In this document: positions 7,592 to 17,151 of the stretch, in pieces | Layout of the letters: each line of letters opens with the position of its first letter | Numbering within the stretch: position 1 is the stretch's first letter | Assembly (NCBI RefSeq): GCF_051962475.1 | Contig: NZ_JBQCCF010000017.1 | Span: 1 to 64,000 of the forward strand | Reading direction: 5' to 3' | Length of the DNA: 64,000 nt | Origin: Dyella_A sp051962475 | Lineage (GTDB): Bacteria > Pseudomonadota > Gammaproteobacteria > Xanthomonadales > Rhodanobacteraceae | Notes under the pieces: generated by a model | The model's database searches: none | What the model was told of the DNA's origin: nothing | The model's input: the letters and a program-made list of their open reading frames with translations, nothing else | Translations under genes and position numbers: made by a program

Positions 7592-10500
7592 TCAGCTGGC
7601 CGGGCCAGCGATGGCTTCCTCGCGCGGTAACTGCACCAGCACCGCCTCGATGACATCGGCCAGCTGCGCGCCGGAAATCGGCTTGCGCGCGAACCCGTCC
7701 ATGCCCGCGGCGCGCGCGCGCGCCTCCTCGTCGCCACCGGAGCGCGCGGTGATCGCCACGATCGCCAGGTGCTCGCCGGCGACTTCGCGCTGGCGCACCA
7801 TCCGCGCCACCTGGAAACCGTCCACGCCGGGCAGGTCCAGATCCAGCAGCATCAGGTCGAAGCGCGCGTTGCTCAGTTCGGCCAGCGCGCCCAGGCCGTG
7901 GGTGACGTAGGTGACGCGATGCCCCTGCGCCTGCAGCAGGCCGCGAATCACCGCCGCCACGATGGCGTCGTCCTCCACCAACAGCACGCGGCATACCGGC
8001 ACCCGCGCCCGCTCGCCCGGCGCCGCCGGCATCACCGACTCGGCGGTCGATTCCTCGGCGGCCTCCGGCAACGGCAGCCGCACGCGGAACGTGCTGCCCT
8101 GCGCCAGGCGCGATTCCAGTTCGATCGAGCCGCCCATCAGGGTCACCAGTTCGCGGCAGATTGCCAGCCCCAGGCCGCTGCCGGCGCGACGCTGCGGGCC
8201 ATCCTCCTGCTCGAAGCGCTGGAACAGCCGCGACTGGCTGGCCTCGGGAATGCCCGGGCCGGTGTCGCTGACGCTGAACTCCACGTCGCCATGACGGCGG
8301 CGCGCACTTAAGGTGACCTTGCCGCGCTCGGTGAACTTCACCGCGTTGCCGGTGAGGTTGAGCAGGATCTGCTTGATGCGCGTGGCGTCGCCCAGCAGCG
8401 CCGGCGGCAGGTCGGCCGACGCTTCCAGCGAGAAGCCGATGCGCTTGCCCTGCACCTGGGCGAGCGTAAGCCGCGCCACGTCCTGCAGCAGTTCGCGCGG
8501 GTCGAACGGCGAGGGCTCCAGCTCGAAGCGGCCGGCCTCGATGCGGGCCAGGTCGAGCGCGTCGTTGAGCAGCTTGAGCAGCATCGCGCCGGAGCGCTGC
8601 ATGGCGTGCGCGTAGTCGTTCTGGTCCGCCCGCAGCGGCGTGGCGAGCAATAGCTCGGCCATACCCATCACGCCGGTCATCGGCGTGCGGATCTCGTGGC
8701 TGAGCGTGGCCAGGAAGCGCGTCTTGGCCGCGCTCGCCGCCTCGGCGAGCTGGCGCTGCTGCTCGGAGAGATCGAAGCGGTGCCGCTGGGCCAGGCGCCG
8801 CTGCCACAGGGCGAGCACAAACATCGCCAGCAGCCCGGCGGCGATGGCATACGCCAGCCAGGCCCACCAGCGTTCCCACGGCGGCGCATCGACGTGGATG
8901 CGCAGCGGATGCGCCAGCGTGATCCAGCGGCCGTCGGCGCCGGCCGCCATCACCTCGAGCCGGTAGTCGCCCGCCGTGAGGCCGGCGAATTCGCGCTCGC
9001 CGCGGTGATCGACGTCGACCCAGCCCGGATCGAGTCCGACCATGCGGAAGCGGTAGCGGTTAGCGGCCGGATCGACGTACGACACTAGCCGCGCCACCAC
9101 GCTCACTTCGCGATCGCGCCAATCGACGCTCAGCGTGCCATCCGGTGGCAGCTCGTGCAGCTTGCCGTGGCGGCGCACGCGCACGCCGGTGATCGCCAGC
9201 AGCGGCGGCGCGCCCTGCCGGTCGCCGACCAGGTCCGGGTTGAATCCCACCACGCCGCCGAACGTGGGCGCGTAGATCGTGCCGTCCTCCAGGCGGCTGT
9301 AGCCGCGGAAGAATTCGCCGTTGGCCAAGCCGTCCTGCAGGCCCATCACGCGGAAGCGGCCGCTGCCCGGATCGAACCGCCACAGCCCGTCGCTGCCGAA
9401 GATCCACACCCGCTTGTGCGCGTCGATGCGCAGGTCGGCCACGTTGATCGACGGCCAGCCCTCGGCGGCGCCCACGCGACGATCCAGTTGCAGCCCGTCG
9501 GGCACGCGCCGGTAGTGCTCCAGTCCGTCCGGCCGCGCCAGCCAGAAGCCATCGGGCGAGGTATCGAAGGCGTCGACGGCGCGGTCGTTGTCCACGCCCG
9601 GCACCGGCTTGAACTGGTCCCGCGCCGCATCGAGCCGGTACAGACCGCCGTCGCCGGCATACCAGAACACGCCGAAGCGCAGGGTCATCTGGCTGCCCCA
9701 GCGCGCGCGATCGTTGCCGCCGTCGATCGTCACCGACGTCACCGCCAGGGTGCGCGGATCGATGCGGAACAGGCCCTGGTTGAAGGTGCGCACGTACAGG
9801 CGTCCCGCCGGGCCGGCCTCGACCTCCAGCGGCGTGCGCAGCGCCGCCTGATCGGGATCGACGCGGTCCAGCTGGCCGCCGTGGTAGCGGTACAGCGCGC
9901 CCTTGGTGGCGATCCACAGATTGTGGTCGGCGTCTTCGGTCATGCCCTGCACGTCGCCACGCAGTCCCGACAGCACGTGCTGCACGCGCCCGGTGGACGG
10001 CTCGAGCTTGTCCACCCGGCCGCCGCGCTCGCCCACCCACAGCAGGCCGTCGCGTGCTCGCGCCATCGCCGTGGCCATCGAGTCGCGCAGGCTGTCCGGG
10101 TCGTCGGGGATGTGGGTGTAGCGGCTCATGCCGTGCCAGCCGGGCGCCAGGTAGGCGACACCGCCATCGAACAGCGCGAACCACAAGCCACCCTCGCGAT
10201 CGACGGTGATCTTCCACACCCAACTGCCGGGCAGGTTGCCGTACATCACCGGCTTGTCGATCACCGCAATCAGCGGCGCGTGCGGGTGCTCCTGCAGGTA
10301 CAGGCCCTTCTGCGTTCCGATCCACAGCCGTCCGGCGCAATCGCGCGCGCTGGTCATGATGTTGGTGTCGGGCAGGCCGGGGGTATCGAATGGGCGCGCC
10401 ACATCATCCGCTCCAACCAGGAACAGCCCACGGCTGGCGGCGATGCGGATCTCGTCGTCGCCCGCGTTGCCATCGATCGACCAAGCGTCGATCAGCACGC

Positions 10501-11224
10501 CCGGATCTGCGGGGCGGATGCGCCGGATGCGACCGTCCGGATCGCGCCGGAACACGCCATGCGAACTCCCGATCCACAGCCGGTCGTGGCGATCGACGAA
10601 CAGCGCGGCCACCGCACCGAAATGATCCGGCTCGCCATCGTCAACCGGCGGACCGGGCACGTGGTCGAAACGGCGGCCATCGCCGCGCATGCGGTCCAGG
10701 CCTTCCTCGGTGCCGACCCACAGTGTGCCGTCGGCGGTCTGCGCCATCGTCCACACCTTGTCGATCGCCAGGCTCGCCGGGTCCGAGGGATCGTGCGCCC
10801 AGTGCATGAAGCCGCCGGTGGCCGGGTCGTAGCGGTTAAGGCCCGCCTCCAGGCCGCTGGTCCACAGCCGGCCCTGGCGATCCACCAGCAGCCCGCCCAC
10901 CGTGTTGTGCGGCAGCGAGGTGGGGTCGCCGGCCACATGGTGGAACACCTGGAACTGCACGCCGTCATAGCGCGCCAGCCCGCCCTTGGTGCCGAACCAC
11001 ATGACACCGCTGGCGTCCTGCACCACGGCGTAGACGCTGCTGCTGGGCAGGCCTTCGGCGGTGCCGTAACGGCGGAACTGCGGCGTGGGCAGCGCACCGC
11101 CCAGGGCAGCCGAAGCCGCGGCCACAGTCGCGGCCGGGGGCGCCGCGGCAGGCGGCGCGGCGGCGGCCGTCGCGGCAGCCAGGCCGGCCAGCAGGCCGAT
11201 GGCCCATACCAGCGGTAGAAACAT
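7592..11224 (-). CDS. hybrid sensor histidine kinase with beta-propeller sensor (copy B)
   Basis: About 1210 residues. Order: signal peptide (MFLPLVWAIGLLAGLAAATA; this Met chosen because it opens a signal sequence); about 650 residues of ligand-sensor (Reg_prop) beta-propeller repeats with recurrent WxGT, LWIGS and GLARYD-type motifs; a Y_Y_Y domain ending near residue 760; one membrane helix (WWAWLAYAIAAGLLAMFVLA); HisKA with the phospho-His in FLATLSHEIRTPMTG (about 843); HATPase_c with DTGPGIP and GSGLGLAICREL; and a receiver with phospho-Asp in LLLDLDLPGVDGFQ (about 1126). There is no Hpt or DNA-binding domain, so an unlinked phosphotransfer protein or regulator must be the output. It follows its paralogue with an 89-base gap, probably in one operon. 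Confidence 0.9.
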   Translation of the reverse strand: MFLPLVWAIGLLAGLAAATAAAAPPAAAPPAATVAAASAALGGALPTPQFRRYGTAEGLPSSSVYAVVQDASGVMWFGTKGGLARYDGVQFQVFHHVAGDPTSLPHNTVGGLLVDRQGRLWTSGLEAGLNRYDPATGGFMHWAHDPSDPASLAIDKVWTMAQTADGTLWVGTEEGLDRMRGDGRRFDHVPGPPVDDGEPDHFGAVAALFVDRHDRLWIGSSHGVFRRDPDGRIRRIRPADPGVLIDAWSIDGNAGDDEIRIAASRGLFLVGADDVARPFDTPGLPDTNIMTSARDCAGRLWIGTQKGLYLQEHPHAPLIAVIDKPVMYGNLPGSWVWKITVDREGGLWFALFDGGVAYLAPGWHGMSRYTHIPDDPDSLRDSMATAMARARDGLLWVGERGGRVDKLEPSTGRVQHVLSGLRGDVQGMTEDADHNLWIATKGALYRYHGGQLDRVDPDQAALRTPLEVEAGPAGRLYVRTFNQGLFRIDPRTLAVTSVTIDGGNDRARWGSQMTLRFGVFWYAGDGGLYRLDAARDQFKPVPGVDNDRAVDAFDTSPDGFWLARPDGLEHYRRVPDGLQLDRRVGAAEGWPSINVADLRIDAHKRVWIFGSDGLWRFDPGSGRFRVMGLQDGLANGEFFRGYSRLEDGTIYAPTFGGVVGFNPDLVGDRQGAPPLLAITGVRVRRHGKLHELPPDGTLSVDWRDREVSVVARLVSYVDPAANRYRFRMVGLDPGWVDVDHRGEREFAGLTAGDYRLEVMAAGADGRWITLAHPLRIHVDAPPWERWWAWLAYAIAAGLLAMFVLALWQRRLAQRHRFDLSEQQRQLAEAASAAKTRFLATLSHEIRTPMTGVMGMAELLLATPLRADQNDYAHAMQRSGAMLLKLLNDALDLARIEAGRFELEPSPFDPRELLQDVARLTLAQVQGKRIGFSLEASADLPPALLGDATRIKQILLNLTGNAVKFTERGKVTLSARRRHGDVEFSVSDTGPGIPEASQSRLFQRFEQEDGPQRRAGSGLGLAICRELVTLMGGSIELESRLAQGSTFRVRLPLPEAAEESTAESVMPAAPGERARVPVCRVLLVEDDAIVAAVIRGLLQAQGHRVTYVTHGLGALAELSNARFDLMLLDLDLPGVDGFQVARMVRQREVAGEHLAIVAITARSGGDEEARARAAGMDGFARKPISGAQLADVIEAVLVQLPREEAIAGPAS

Positions 11225-11313
11225 GCGATCCCCTTGCGCCATCCCAGCCATGGCGCCGCCGATGATGCCAAAACCAGCACGCAAAGGCCCGCGTCGCGGC
11301 GGTGCGCGGGGCG

Positions 11314-14300
11314 TCACACCGGCAGCGCGGCCGCCGCGATCGCCACTTCCATCGCGCGCGCCAGTTGCTCTCCCGAGAGCGGCTTGCGCAGGAAGTGGTC
11401 CATGCCCGCCTCGCGGCTGCGCTGCTCCTCGTCGCCGCCGGAGCGCGCGGTGATCGCCACGATCGGCAGGCGATCGCCCGCCGGCTCGCGCTGGCGGATC
11501 ATCCGCGCCAGCTGGAAACCGTCCACGCCGGGCAGGTCCAGGTCCAGCAGCAGCAGGTCGAACGGGCCCGCGTCGAGCTCGACCAGCGCACCGAGCCCGT
11601 TGCCGACGTGGGTGACCACGTGCCCCTGGCGCTCGAGCAGGCCGCGAATCACCGCCGCCACGGTGACGTCGTCCTCCACCAAAAGCACGTGCAGCACGCG
11701 CAGGCTCATCGCCGGCGGCGCGGCGCCGGGCACGGGCGAAGACAATGACCGCAGCGGCAGCCGCACACGGAACGTACTGCCATGCGCCAGGCGCGACTCC
11801 AGCTCGATCGAGCCGCCCATCAGGGTCACCAGCTCGCGGCAGATCGCCAGGCCCAGTCCGCTGCCGGCGCGACGCTGCGGGCTGTCCTCCTGCTCGAAGC
11901 GCTGGAACAGGCGCGACTGGCTGGCCTCCGGGATACCCGGGCCGGTGTCGGCCACGCTGAACATCACACCGTCGGCCGTGCGCTGCGCCCCGAGCGTGAC
12001 CTTGCCGCGCTCGGTGAACTTGATCGCATTGGTGACCAGGTTGAGCAGGATCTGCTCGATCCGCAGCGCATCGCCGAGCAGCGAGCTCGGCAGGTCAGGC
12101 GCCAGCTCCAGCGCGAAGGCGATGCCCTTGCTGCGCGCCTGCCCGGCAACCAGTCGTGCCACGTCGTCGAGCAACTGCCGCGGGTTGAACGGCGCCGGCT
12201 CCAGCACGAAGCGGCCGGCCTCGATGCGCGCCAGGTCGAGCGCATCGTTCAGCAGCTTCAGCAGCATCGTGCCGGAGCGCTGCATGGCTTGTGCGTAGTC
12301 GCTCTGGTCCGGGCGCAGCGGGGTGGTGAGCAGGAGCTCGGCCATGCCGATCACGCCGGTCATCGGCGTGCGGATCTCGTGGCTTAGCGTGGCCAGGAAC
12401 TGCGTCTTCGCCGCGTTGGCACGCTCGGCCAGATGACGCTGCTGCTCGGCCAGTTGGATGCGGTGACGCTGCGCCAGGCGACGGCGCCAAGCCAGTGCGG
12501 TCGAGGCGGCCAGCGCACCCGCGATCGCTGCGTAGGCCAGCCACGCCCACCAGCGGTCCCACGGTGGCGCATCGACGTGAATCGCCAGCGGCGTGGCCAG
12601 CGTGCCCCACGCGCCGCCCGGTGCGGCGGCCATCACCTGCAGGGTGTAGTCGCCGGCACCCAGCCCGGCGAACTCGCGCTCGCCGTGCGGACCGACGTCC
12701 ACCCAGCCGCTGTCGAAACCGTCGAGACGGAAGCGGAAGCGGTTGCCCGCGGGATTGACGAACGAGGAGGCACGGGCCACCACGCGCAGGTCGCGGTCGC
12801 GCCAGCCCAGCGTCAACGGCTGGCCGTCCACAGGCAACGCGCGCGCGGCGCCCCGCCGACGCACGCTGACCGCACTGAGAAACACGTTCGGCGCCACGAT
12901 CGCCGGAGGGCGCGCCGCCAGCCGCTCGGGACTGAAACCGACCACCCCGCCCTTGGTGGCGCCGTAGATCATGCCGTTGGCCAGCATCGCCGTGCGATCG
13001 TTGTTGAATTCGCCCTGCAGCAGGCCATCCTGCGGCCCGAACCGGGTGAACGCGCCGGAGGTCGGATCGAAACGCCACAGGCCCTGCGCCGCGAAAAGCC
13101 ACAGGCAATCTTCGCGATCGGCCCGCATCCCGAGGATGTCGCGGCGCTGCCACTCGGCCGGTACCGCCACCACGCGATCGCTCACCGCGTGGCCGCTGGC
13201 GTAGCGGTAATGCTCCAGGCCGTTCTCCCAGGCCAGCCAGAAGCCCGTGCGGTCGAAGGCCACGGCCATCACGAAACGGTGCGGCACGCCCTCGACGAAC
13301 ACCATGCGATGGCGGCCGCGGTCCAGCCGCATCAGGCCGGCGGCGCTGGCGTACCATGGGTCGCCATCGTGCATCGCGAACACCGAGACGATGCCGACGT
13401 CGGCCACATCCGGCATCGGCACCGGGGTGATCGCGCGGGTGCGGGTGTCGATGGCGAAGATGCCCTCGCCCCACGCCGCCACGTAGACGTGGCCATCGTC
13501 CGAGTAGACCAGGCGGGTGGGCCGCGTCAGTCCGGCCGGCGCGGTGTCCACCGGCTGCACATGGTCGCCCTGCACCAAGTACAGCGCGCCCTGGCCGGCC
13601 GCCCACAGACGTCCTTGCGGATCCTCCACCATCGAGATCAACGACTCGGGCATGTGCGCCACCACGTGCTCGACGGCGCCGGTGGCCGGATCGAGCTTGT
13701 CGATGCCGCCCACCTCGCCCACCCACAGCCGGTTGTCGCGACTGGCCTGCACCACCTCCGCTGCGGTGGTGGCAAGGCTGGTCGGGTCGTCCGGCACGTG
13801 GGTCATGCGGCTGAAGCCGTCCCAGCCCGGGCCGAGGTAGGCAACGCCACCGTCGGCCACGGCAAACCACAGGCCACCTTCGCGATCGCGAGTGATCTGC
13901 CAGACCCCGTCGGCCGGCAGGCCGCCGGGTAGCAGCGAGTGGCCGGTGAACAGACGGCCGTTGCCGTCGCCGTCATCCAGCCAGGCGCCATTTAGCGTGC
14001 CTACCCACAGCCGGCCACGGGCATCGCGCACGCTGCTCATCGAGCGCAGTCCGGTGAGCAGGGCTGATACCGGCCGCGCCACGCCATCCGGGCCGATGCG
14101 CAGCAGTCCGCTGCTGGTCGCGACCCGCACCTCGTCGCCGCCGCCCTCGATCCGCCAGATCTTGCTTAGGTCGCCATGGAACGCGGGATCGATCGGCACC
14201 CGCCGCAAGGCACCGTCCGGACTGCGCAGGTAGATGCCGCGCTCGCTGCCGATCCACAGCCGGCCGTTGCCTTCGGCCAGCAACGCGCGAGTGGGACCGA

Positions 14301-14871
14301 AGCCGCGCGGCGCGAGGTCCGGCGGCAGCGTGGTGTCGGTCATGTGCTCGAAGCGGCGCCCGTCGCTGCGCAGGCGATCGAGCCCGTCCTGGGTGGCCAC
14401 CCACAGCCGGCCGTCGGGCGTCTGCGCGATCGACCACACTTCGTCGTGCGCGAGGCTGGCCGGGTCGTCGGCGTCGTGCTGCCAGTTGGTGAAGCCGCCG
14501 CTGGCCGGCTCATAGCGGCTCAGTCCGCCCGATACGCCGCCGGCCCAGAGCCGACCGCTGCGATCGACGTACAGCGTGTAGACCTGGTTGTTCGGCAGCG
14601 AGTGCGGATCGTCCACGTCGTGACGGAACACGGTGAAGCCGACGCCGTCGTAGCGTCCGATGCCACCGGTGGTGCCGAACCACATCGCACCCTGATGATC
14701 CTGCACTACCGTATAGACCATCGGCCCCGGCAGGCCATCGGCCAGGCCGTAGCGGCGGAACTGGGGTGTGGCCAGCGGCTGGGCCATCTGTGCCGGTGGC
14801 TCGGCAGATGCGGCGCTGCCGCTCGAAGGCGTGGCAAACGCCAACATCAGTCCCAGCACCCACGACACCAT
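11314..14871 (-). CDS. hybrid sensor histidine kinase with beta-propeller sensor (copy A)
   Basis: 1185-residue paralogue of the downstream kinase with identical architecture: signal peptide, Reg_prop propeller repeats, Y_Y_Y domain, one membrane helix (WWAWLAYAAIAGALAASTAL), HisKA (phospho-His in HEIRTPMTGVIGMAELLL, about 830), HATPase_c and a C-terminal receiver (phospho-Asp in LLLDLDLPGVDGFQLARM, about 1112). It is upstream in the presumed two-gene operon. The kinase cores of the two copies are nearly identical over long stretches, while the sensor halves differ much more. In Bacteroides, kinases of this layout sense polysaccharide fragments; the ligand here is unknown. Confidence 0.9.
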   Translation of the reverse strand: MVSWVLGLMLAFATPSSGSAASAEPPAQMAQPLATPQFRRYGLADGLPGPMVYTVVQDHQGAMWFGTTGGIGRYDGVGFTVFRHDVDDPHSLPNNQVYTLYVDRSGRLWAGGVSGGLSRYEPASGGFTNWQHDADDPASLAHDEVWSIAQTPDGRLWVATQDGLDRLRSDGRRFEHMTDTTLPPDLAPRGFGPTRALLAEGNGRLWIGSERGIYLRSPDGALRRVPIDPAFHGDLSKIWRIEGGGDEVRVATSSGLLRIGPDGVARPVSALLTGLRSMSSVRDARGRLWVGTLNGAWLDDGDGNGRLFTGHSLLPGGLPADGVWQITRDREGGLWFAVADGGVAYLGPGWDGFSRMTHVPDDPTSLATTAAEVVQASRDNRLWVGEVGGIDKLDPATGAVEHVVAHMPESLISMVEDPQGRLWAAGQGALYLVQGDHVQPVDTAPAGLTRPTRLVYSDDGHVYVAAWGEGIFAIDTRTRAITPVPMPDVADVGIVSVFAMHDGDPWYASAAGLMRLDRGRHRMVFVEGVPHRFVMAVAFDRTGFWLAWENGLEHYRYASGHAVSDRVVAVPAEWQRRDILGMRADREDCLWLFAAQGLWRFDPTSGAFTRFGPQDGLLQGEFNNDRTAMLANGMIYGATKGGVVGFSPERLAARPPAIVAPNVFLSAVSVRRRGAARALPVDGQPLTLGWRDRDLRVVARASSFVNPAGNRFRFRLDGFDSGWVDVGPHGEREFAGLGAGDYTLQVMAAAPGGAWGTLATPLAIHVDAPPWDRWWAWLAYAAIAGALAASTALAWRRRLAQRHRIQLAEQQRHLAERANAAKTQFLATLSHEIRTPMTGVIGMAELLLTTPLRPDQSDYAQAMQRSGTMLLKLLNDALDLARIEAGRFVLEPAPFNPRQLLDDVARLVAGQARSKGIAFALELAPDLPSSLLGDALRIEQILLNLVTNAIKFTERGKVTLGAQRTADGVMFSVADTGPGIPEASQSRLFQRFEQEDSPQRRAGSGLGLAICRELVTLMGGSIELESRLAHGSTFRVRLPLRSLSSPVPGAAPPAMSLRVLHVLLVEDDVTVAAVIRGLLERQGHVVTHVGNGLGALVELDAGPFDLLLLDLDLPGVDGFQLARMIRQREPAGDRLPIVAITARSGGDEEQRSREAGMDHFLRKPLSGEQLARAMEVAIAAAALPV

Positions 14872-15106
14872 GAGCTATCCCCCTGCGGACATGCTCGGCC
14901 CGAACGATCGAAACCAGCGGCCGGCGGCGCCTTCAAACGAGGCGCGAGCGCACGATCATGCCAAAAAACGCCGGCGGCCGATCTATCAGAGATTCCTAGC
15001 GTCTGCGCGTTGGCTTGCAGCAGCGGCCACCAGGGGTGCGCAGGCGAGACAATCTGTTCCACCCGCCGCGCTGGAACCGTCATCGCTCTTCGGCCAGACT
15101 TTCGCT
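14872..15106. other. divergent intergenic region
   Basis: 235 bases between the start of kinase copy A (minus) and the first yceI-like gene (plus). It must hold both promoters. I see no convincing -35/-10 pair, no hairpin and no coding signal. Confidence 0.4.
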
Positions 15107-15739
15107 ATGACGTTGCGCCTGCCCGCATGGATCGTCCTCGCCGCCCTTGCGCTCGGTGCCGCCGCGCCCGCACGCGCGGGCAGCGAGAGCTACCGCTTCG
15201 ACACCGTGCACAGCCAGGTGCTCTTCAACATCACCCACGACGGCTATTCGCGGCCGTGGGGGCGCCTGCACATCGCCCGCGGCTGGCTGCGCTTCGATCC
15301 CGACCACTGGGAAAACTCCGCCACCGAGCTGGACATCGACCTCGACAGCCTGGACATGGGCGACACGGACTGGAACCAGGCCGTGCTCAAGCCTTCGCTG
15401 CTCGATGCGACCGGCCACCGCTATGCCCACTTCGTCAGCCGCTCGGTCGAGCGCACCGACGACAGCCACGGCGTGATCCACGGCCAGCTCACCCTGCGCG
15501 GGGTGACGAAGGCGGTGGATGTGCCGTTCCAGTTCAACCGCCTCGCCCGTACCGTCTACGGCCTGCACACGGTGGCTGGCTTCTCGGCCACCGCCGTGCT
15601 GGATCGACGCGACTTCGGCATCACCGCGTTCGCCAATTCCATCGGTGACCAGGTGCTGGTACGCATGGAGATCGAGGCGATCCGCGACGACGGCGCAGCA
15701 CCGGCCACCGCTTCTTCCTCCACCCAGGGATCGCCATGA
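15107..15739 (+). CDS. YceI family periplasmic protein (first of three)
   Basis: 210-residue YceI-family lipocalin-like protein with a signal peptide (MTLRLPAWIVLAALALGAAAPARA). YceI proteins bind long amphiphilic molecules such as isoprenoid quinones in the periplasm. The domain pattern is clear: YRFDTVHSQVLFNITH at the start, LTLRGVTKAVDVPFQF in the middle, DFGI near the end. The start is the ATG next to the signal peptide; the frame is open further upstream but without similarity. It overlaps the cytochrome b561 gene by ATGA, so the two are probably translationally coupled. Confidence 0.88.
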   Translation: MTLRLPAWIVLAALALGAAAPARAGSESYRFDTVHSQVLFNITHDGYSRPWGRLHIARGWLRFDPDHWENSATELDIDLDSLDMGDTDWNQAVLKPSLLDATGHRYAHFVSRSVERTDDSHGVIHGQLTLRGVTKAVDVPFQFNRLARTVYGLHTVAGFSATAVLDRRDFGITAFANSIGDQVLVRMEIEAIRDDGAAPATASSSTQGSP

Positions 15740-16290
15740 GTCTGCGCAGTACCGACCGCCAGTGGGGCAGCGTCGCGAAGTTCTTCCACTGGATCATGGC
15801 GCTGGCCATCCTGGTCAACGGCGTGTGGGGGCTGCTGATGACCGACATGACGCCGTCGATGAGCAAGATCAGCGTGTACGCCTGGCACAAGTCGATCGGC
15901 CTCACGGTGCTGGCGCTGTTCGCGCTGCGGCTGGTGTGGCGCGCGTTCGACCGTCGCCCGAAGGATGAACCCGGCCCACGCTGGCAGCAGCTGGCCGCGC
16001 ATGCGGTGCACGGCGTGCTGTACCTGATGATCGTGGCGCTGCCGCTCACCGGTTGGTGGTTCAACTCGCTGCGCGGCTTTCCGCTGCAGTACTTCAAGCT
16101 GTTCAACCTGCCGGCCATCGCCGGCAAGAACGAAGAGCTTGCCCATCTCGCGCACGAAGCCCATGAGTTGCTGTTCTGGGCGCTGCTGCTGGTGCTGGTG
16201 GCGCATGTCGGCGCCGCGCTCAAGCACCACGTGTTTGACAACGACAATGTGCTGCGCCGGATGCTGCCGTTCGGCCGCCCGCGCAACTGA
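15736..16290 (+). CDS. cytochrome b561
   Basis: 184-residue four-helix membrane dihaem cytochrome b561, which moves electrons between quinol and periplasmic acceptors. Haem-ligand histidines are visible in FFHWIM, YAWHKSIG, HAVHGVLY and AHEAHELLFW. It lies between two yceI-like genes, overlapping the first by four bases and leaving a 26-base gap to the second. b561-YceI pairing is recurrent in proteobacteria and suggests quinone-linked redox or superoxide handling at the inner membrane. Confidence 0.9.
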   Translation: MSLRSTDRQWGSVAKFFHWIMALAILVNGVWGLLMTDMTPSMSKISVYAWHKSIGLTVLALFALRLVWRAFDRRPKDEPGPRWQQLAAHAVHGVLYLMIVALPLTGWWFNSLRGFPLQYFKLFNLPAIAGKNEELAHLAHEAHELLFWALLLVLVAHVGAALKHHVFDNDNVLRRMLPFGRPRN

Positions 16291-16316
16291 TGCCTTCCCT
16301 TCCAAGGAGATCGACC

Positions 16317-16865
16317 ATGACGCGTCTCGCCCTGCTTCTGTGCGCCCTCGCCCTGCCCGGTCTCGCCAGCGCCGCCGACTACACCGTGCAGAGCGTCGGC
16401 AGTACGCTCGCCTTCCACGGCAATTTCCAGGGCTCCGGCTTCGACGGCCACTTCGAGAAGTTCGATGCCGCCATCGCCTACGACGCCGCGCATCTCGACG
16501 CGTCGAAGTTCGACGTCACGGTAGACCTCGCCAGCGCCAAGACCGGCGACAACGACCGCGACACCGCCCTGCCCGGCAGCGACTTCTTCGACGTCGCCCA
16601 GTTTCCCAAGGCGCACTTCGTCACCACCGCGTTCCATCGCAACGGCAACACCGTCACCGCCGACGGCAACCTCACCCTGCACGGCGTGACCAAGCCGGTG
16701 AGCCTCACGGTGGACTTCAAGCCGACCACCGCCGGCGCCACGCTGGACGTGAAGGGCGCGCTGAAGCGGCTGGAGTTCGGCGTGGGCGGCGGCGACTACG
16801 CCGACACCTCGGTGATCGCCGACGAGGTCACAGTCACCGCGCATTTGAACCTGATCGCGAAATAG
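16317..16865 (+). CDS. YceI family periplasmic protein (second of three)
   Basis: 182-residue secreted YceI protein: signal peptide MTRLALLLCALALPGLASA, then YTVQSVGSTLAFHGNF and LTLHGVTKPVSLTVDF. The start at 16317 has a strong AAGGAGA ribosome-binding site; an earlier in-frame ATG at 16290 overlaps the previous stop but lacks one. Last gene of the yceI-b561-yceI operon. It is closer to canonical YceI than the first copy. Confidence 0.92.
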   Translation: MTRLALLLCALALPGLASAADYTVQSVGSTLAFHGNFQGSGFDGHFEKFDAAIAYDAAHLDASKFDVTVDLASAKTGDNDRDTALPGSDFFDVAQFPKAHFVTTAFHRNGNTVTADGNLTLHGVTKPVSLTVDFKPTTAGATLDVKGALKRLEFGVGGGDYADTSVIADEVTVTAHLNLIAK

Positions 16866-16910
16866 CCGGCGGCCGCCGACGCGTCGGTGCGATGGTTGCA
16901 ACGACGCGCG

Positions 16911-17063
16911 CTAGCGGGCAGGCGATCCCGGCGGATTCGACGAAGCCGGAGCGGTTTCTGGCCGCGGCTCCTCATGGATCGCGGCGCGATAGAAGCCCAC
17001 GCCGATGATCACCAGCAGCGCGATGACGAAGACGATCCAGGCAGTGCGGCGTGACCATTTCAT
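16911..17063 (-). CDS. small single-pass membrane protein, 50 residues
   Basis: Short frame beginning MKWSRRTAWIVFVIALLVI and ending in a Pro/Ser-rich tail: a basic N-terminus, one membrane helix of about 17 residues, then roughly 25 polar residues, presumably periplasmic. Such features are unlikely by chance in this GC-rich DNA, where antisense frames are rich in Arg and Ala. There is no clear ribosome-binding site, only a GC-rich stretch before the ATG. It sits between the convergent yceI operon and the glutaredoxin gene, read in the same direction as the latter. Function unknown. Confidence 0.55.
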   Translation of the reverse strand: MKWSRRTAWIVFVIALLVIIGVGFYRAAIHEEPRPETAPASSNPPGSPAR

Positions 17064-17151
17064 GGCGGCGGGGCCGGTTGATCGGGACGATCCACTCTGA
17101 TCGCCACGGCGTGTCGATCATGTGGATGGGTGGCCGCCCGCGGCCGATTCG

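Noticed and set aside
9155..11218. 687-residue plus-strand frame opposite the first kinase
   Set aside because: Composition dominated by Ala, Arg, His and Val with no motif; antisense to clear propeller repeats.
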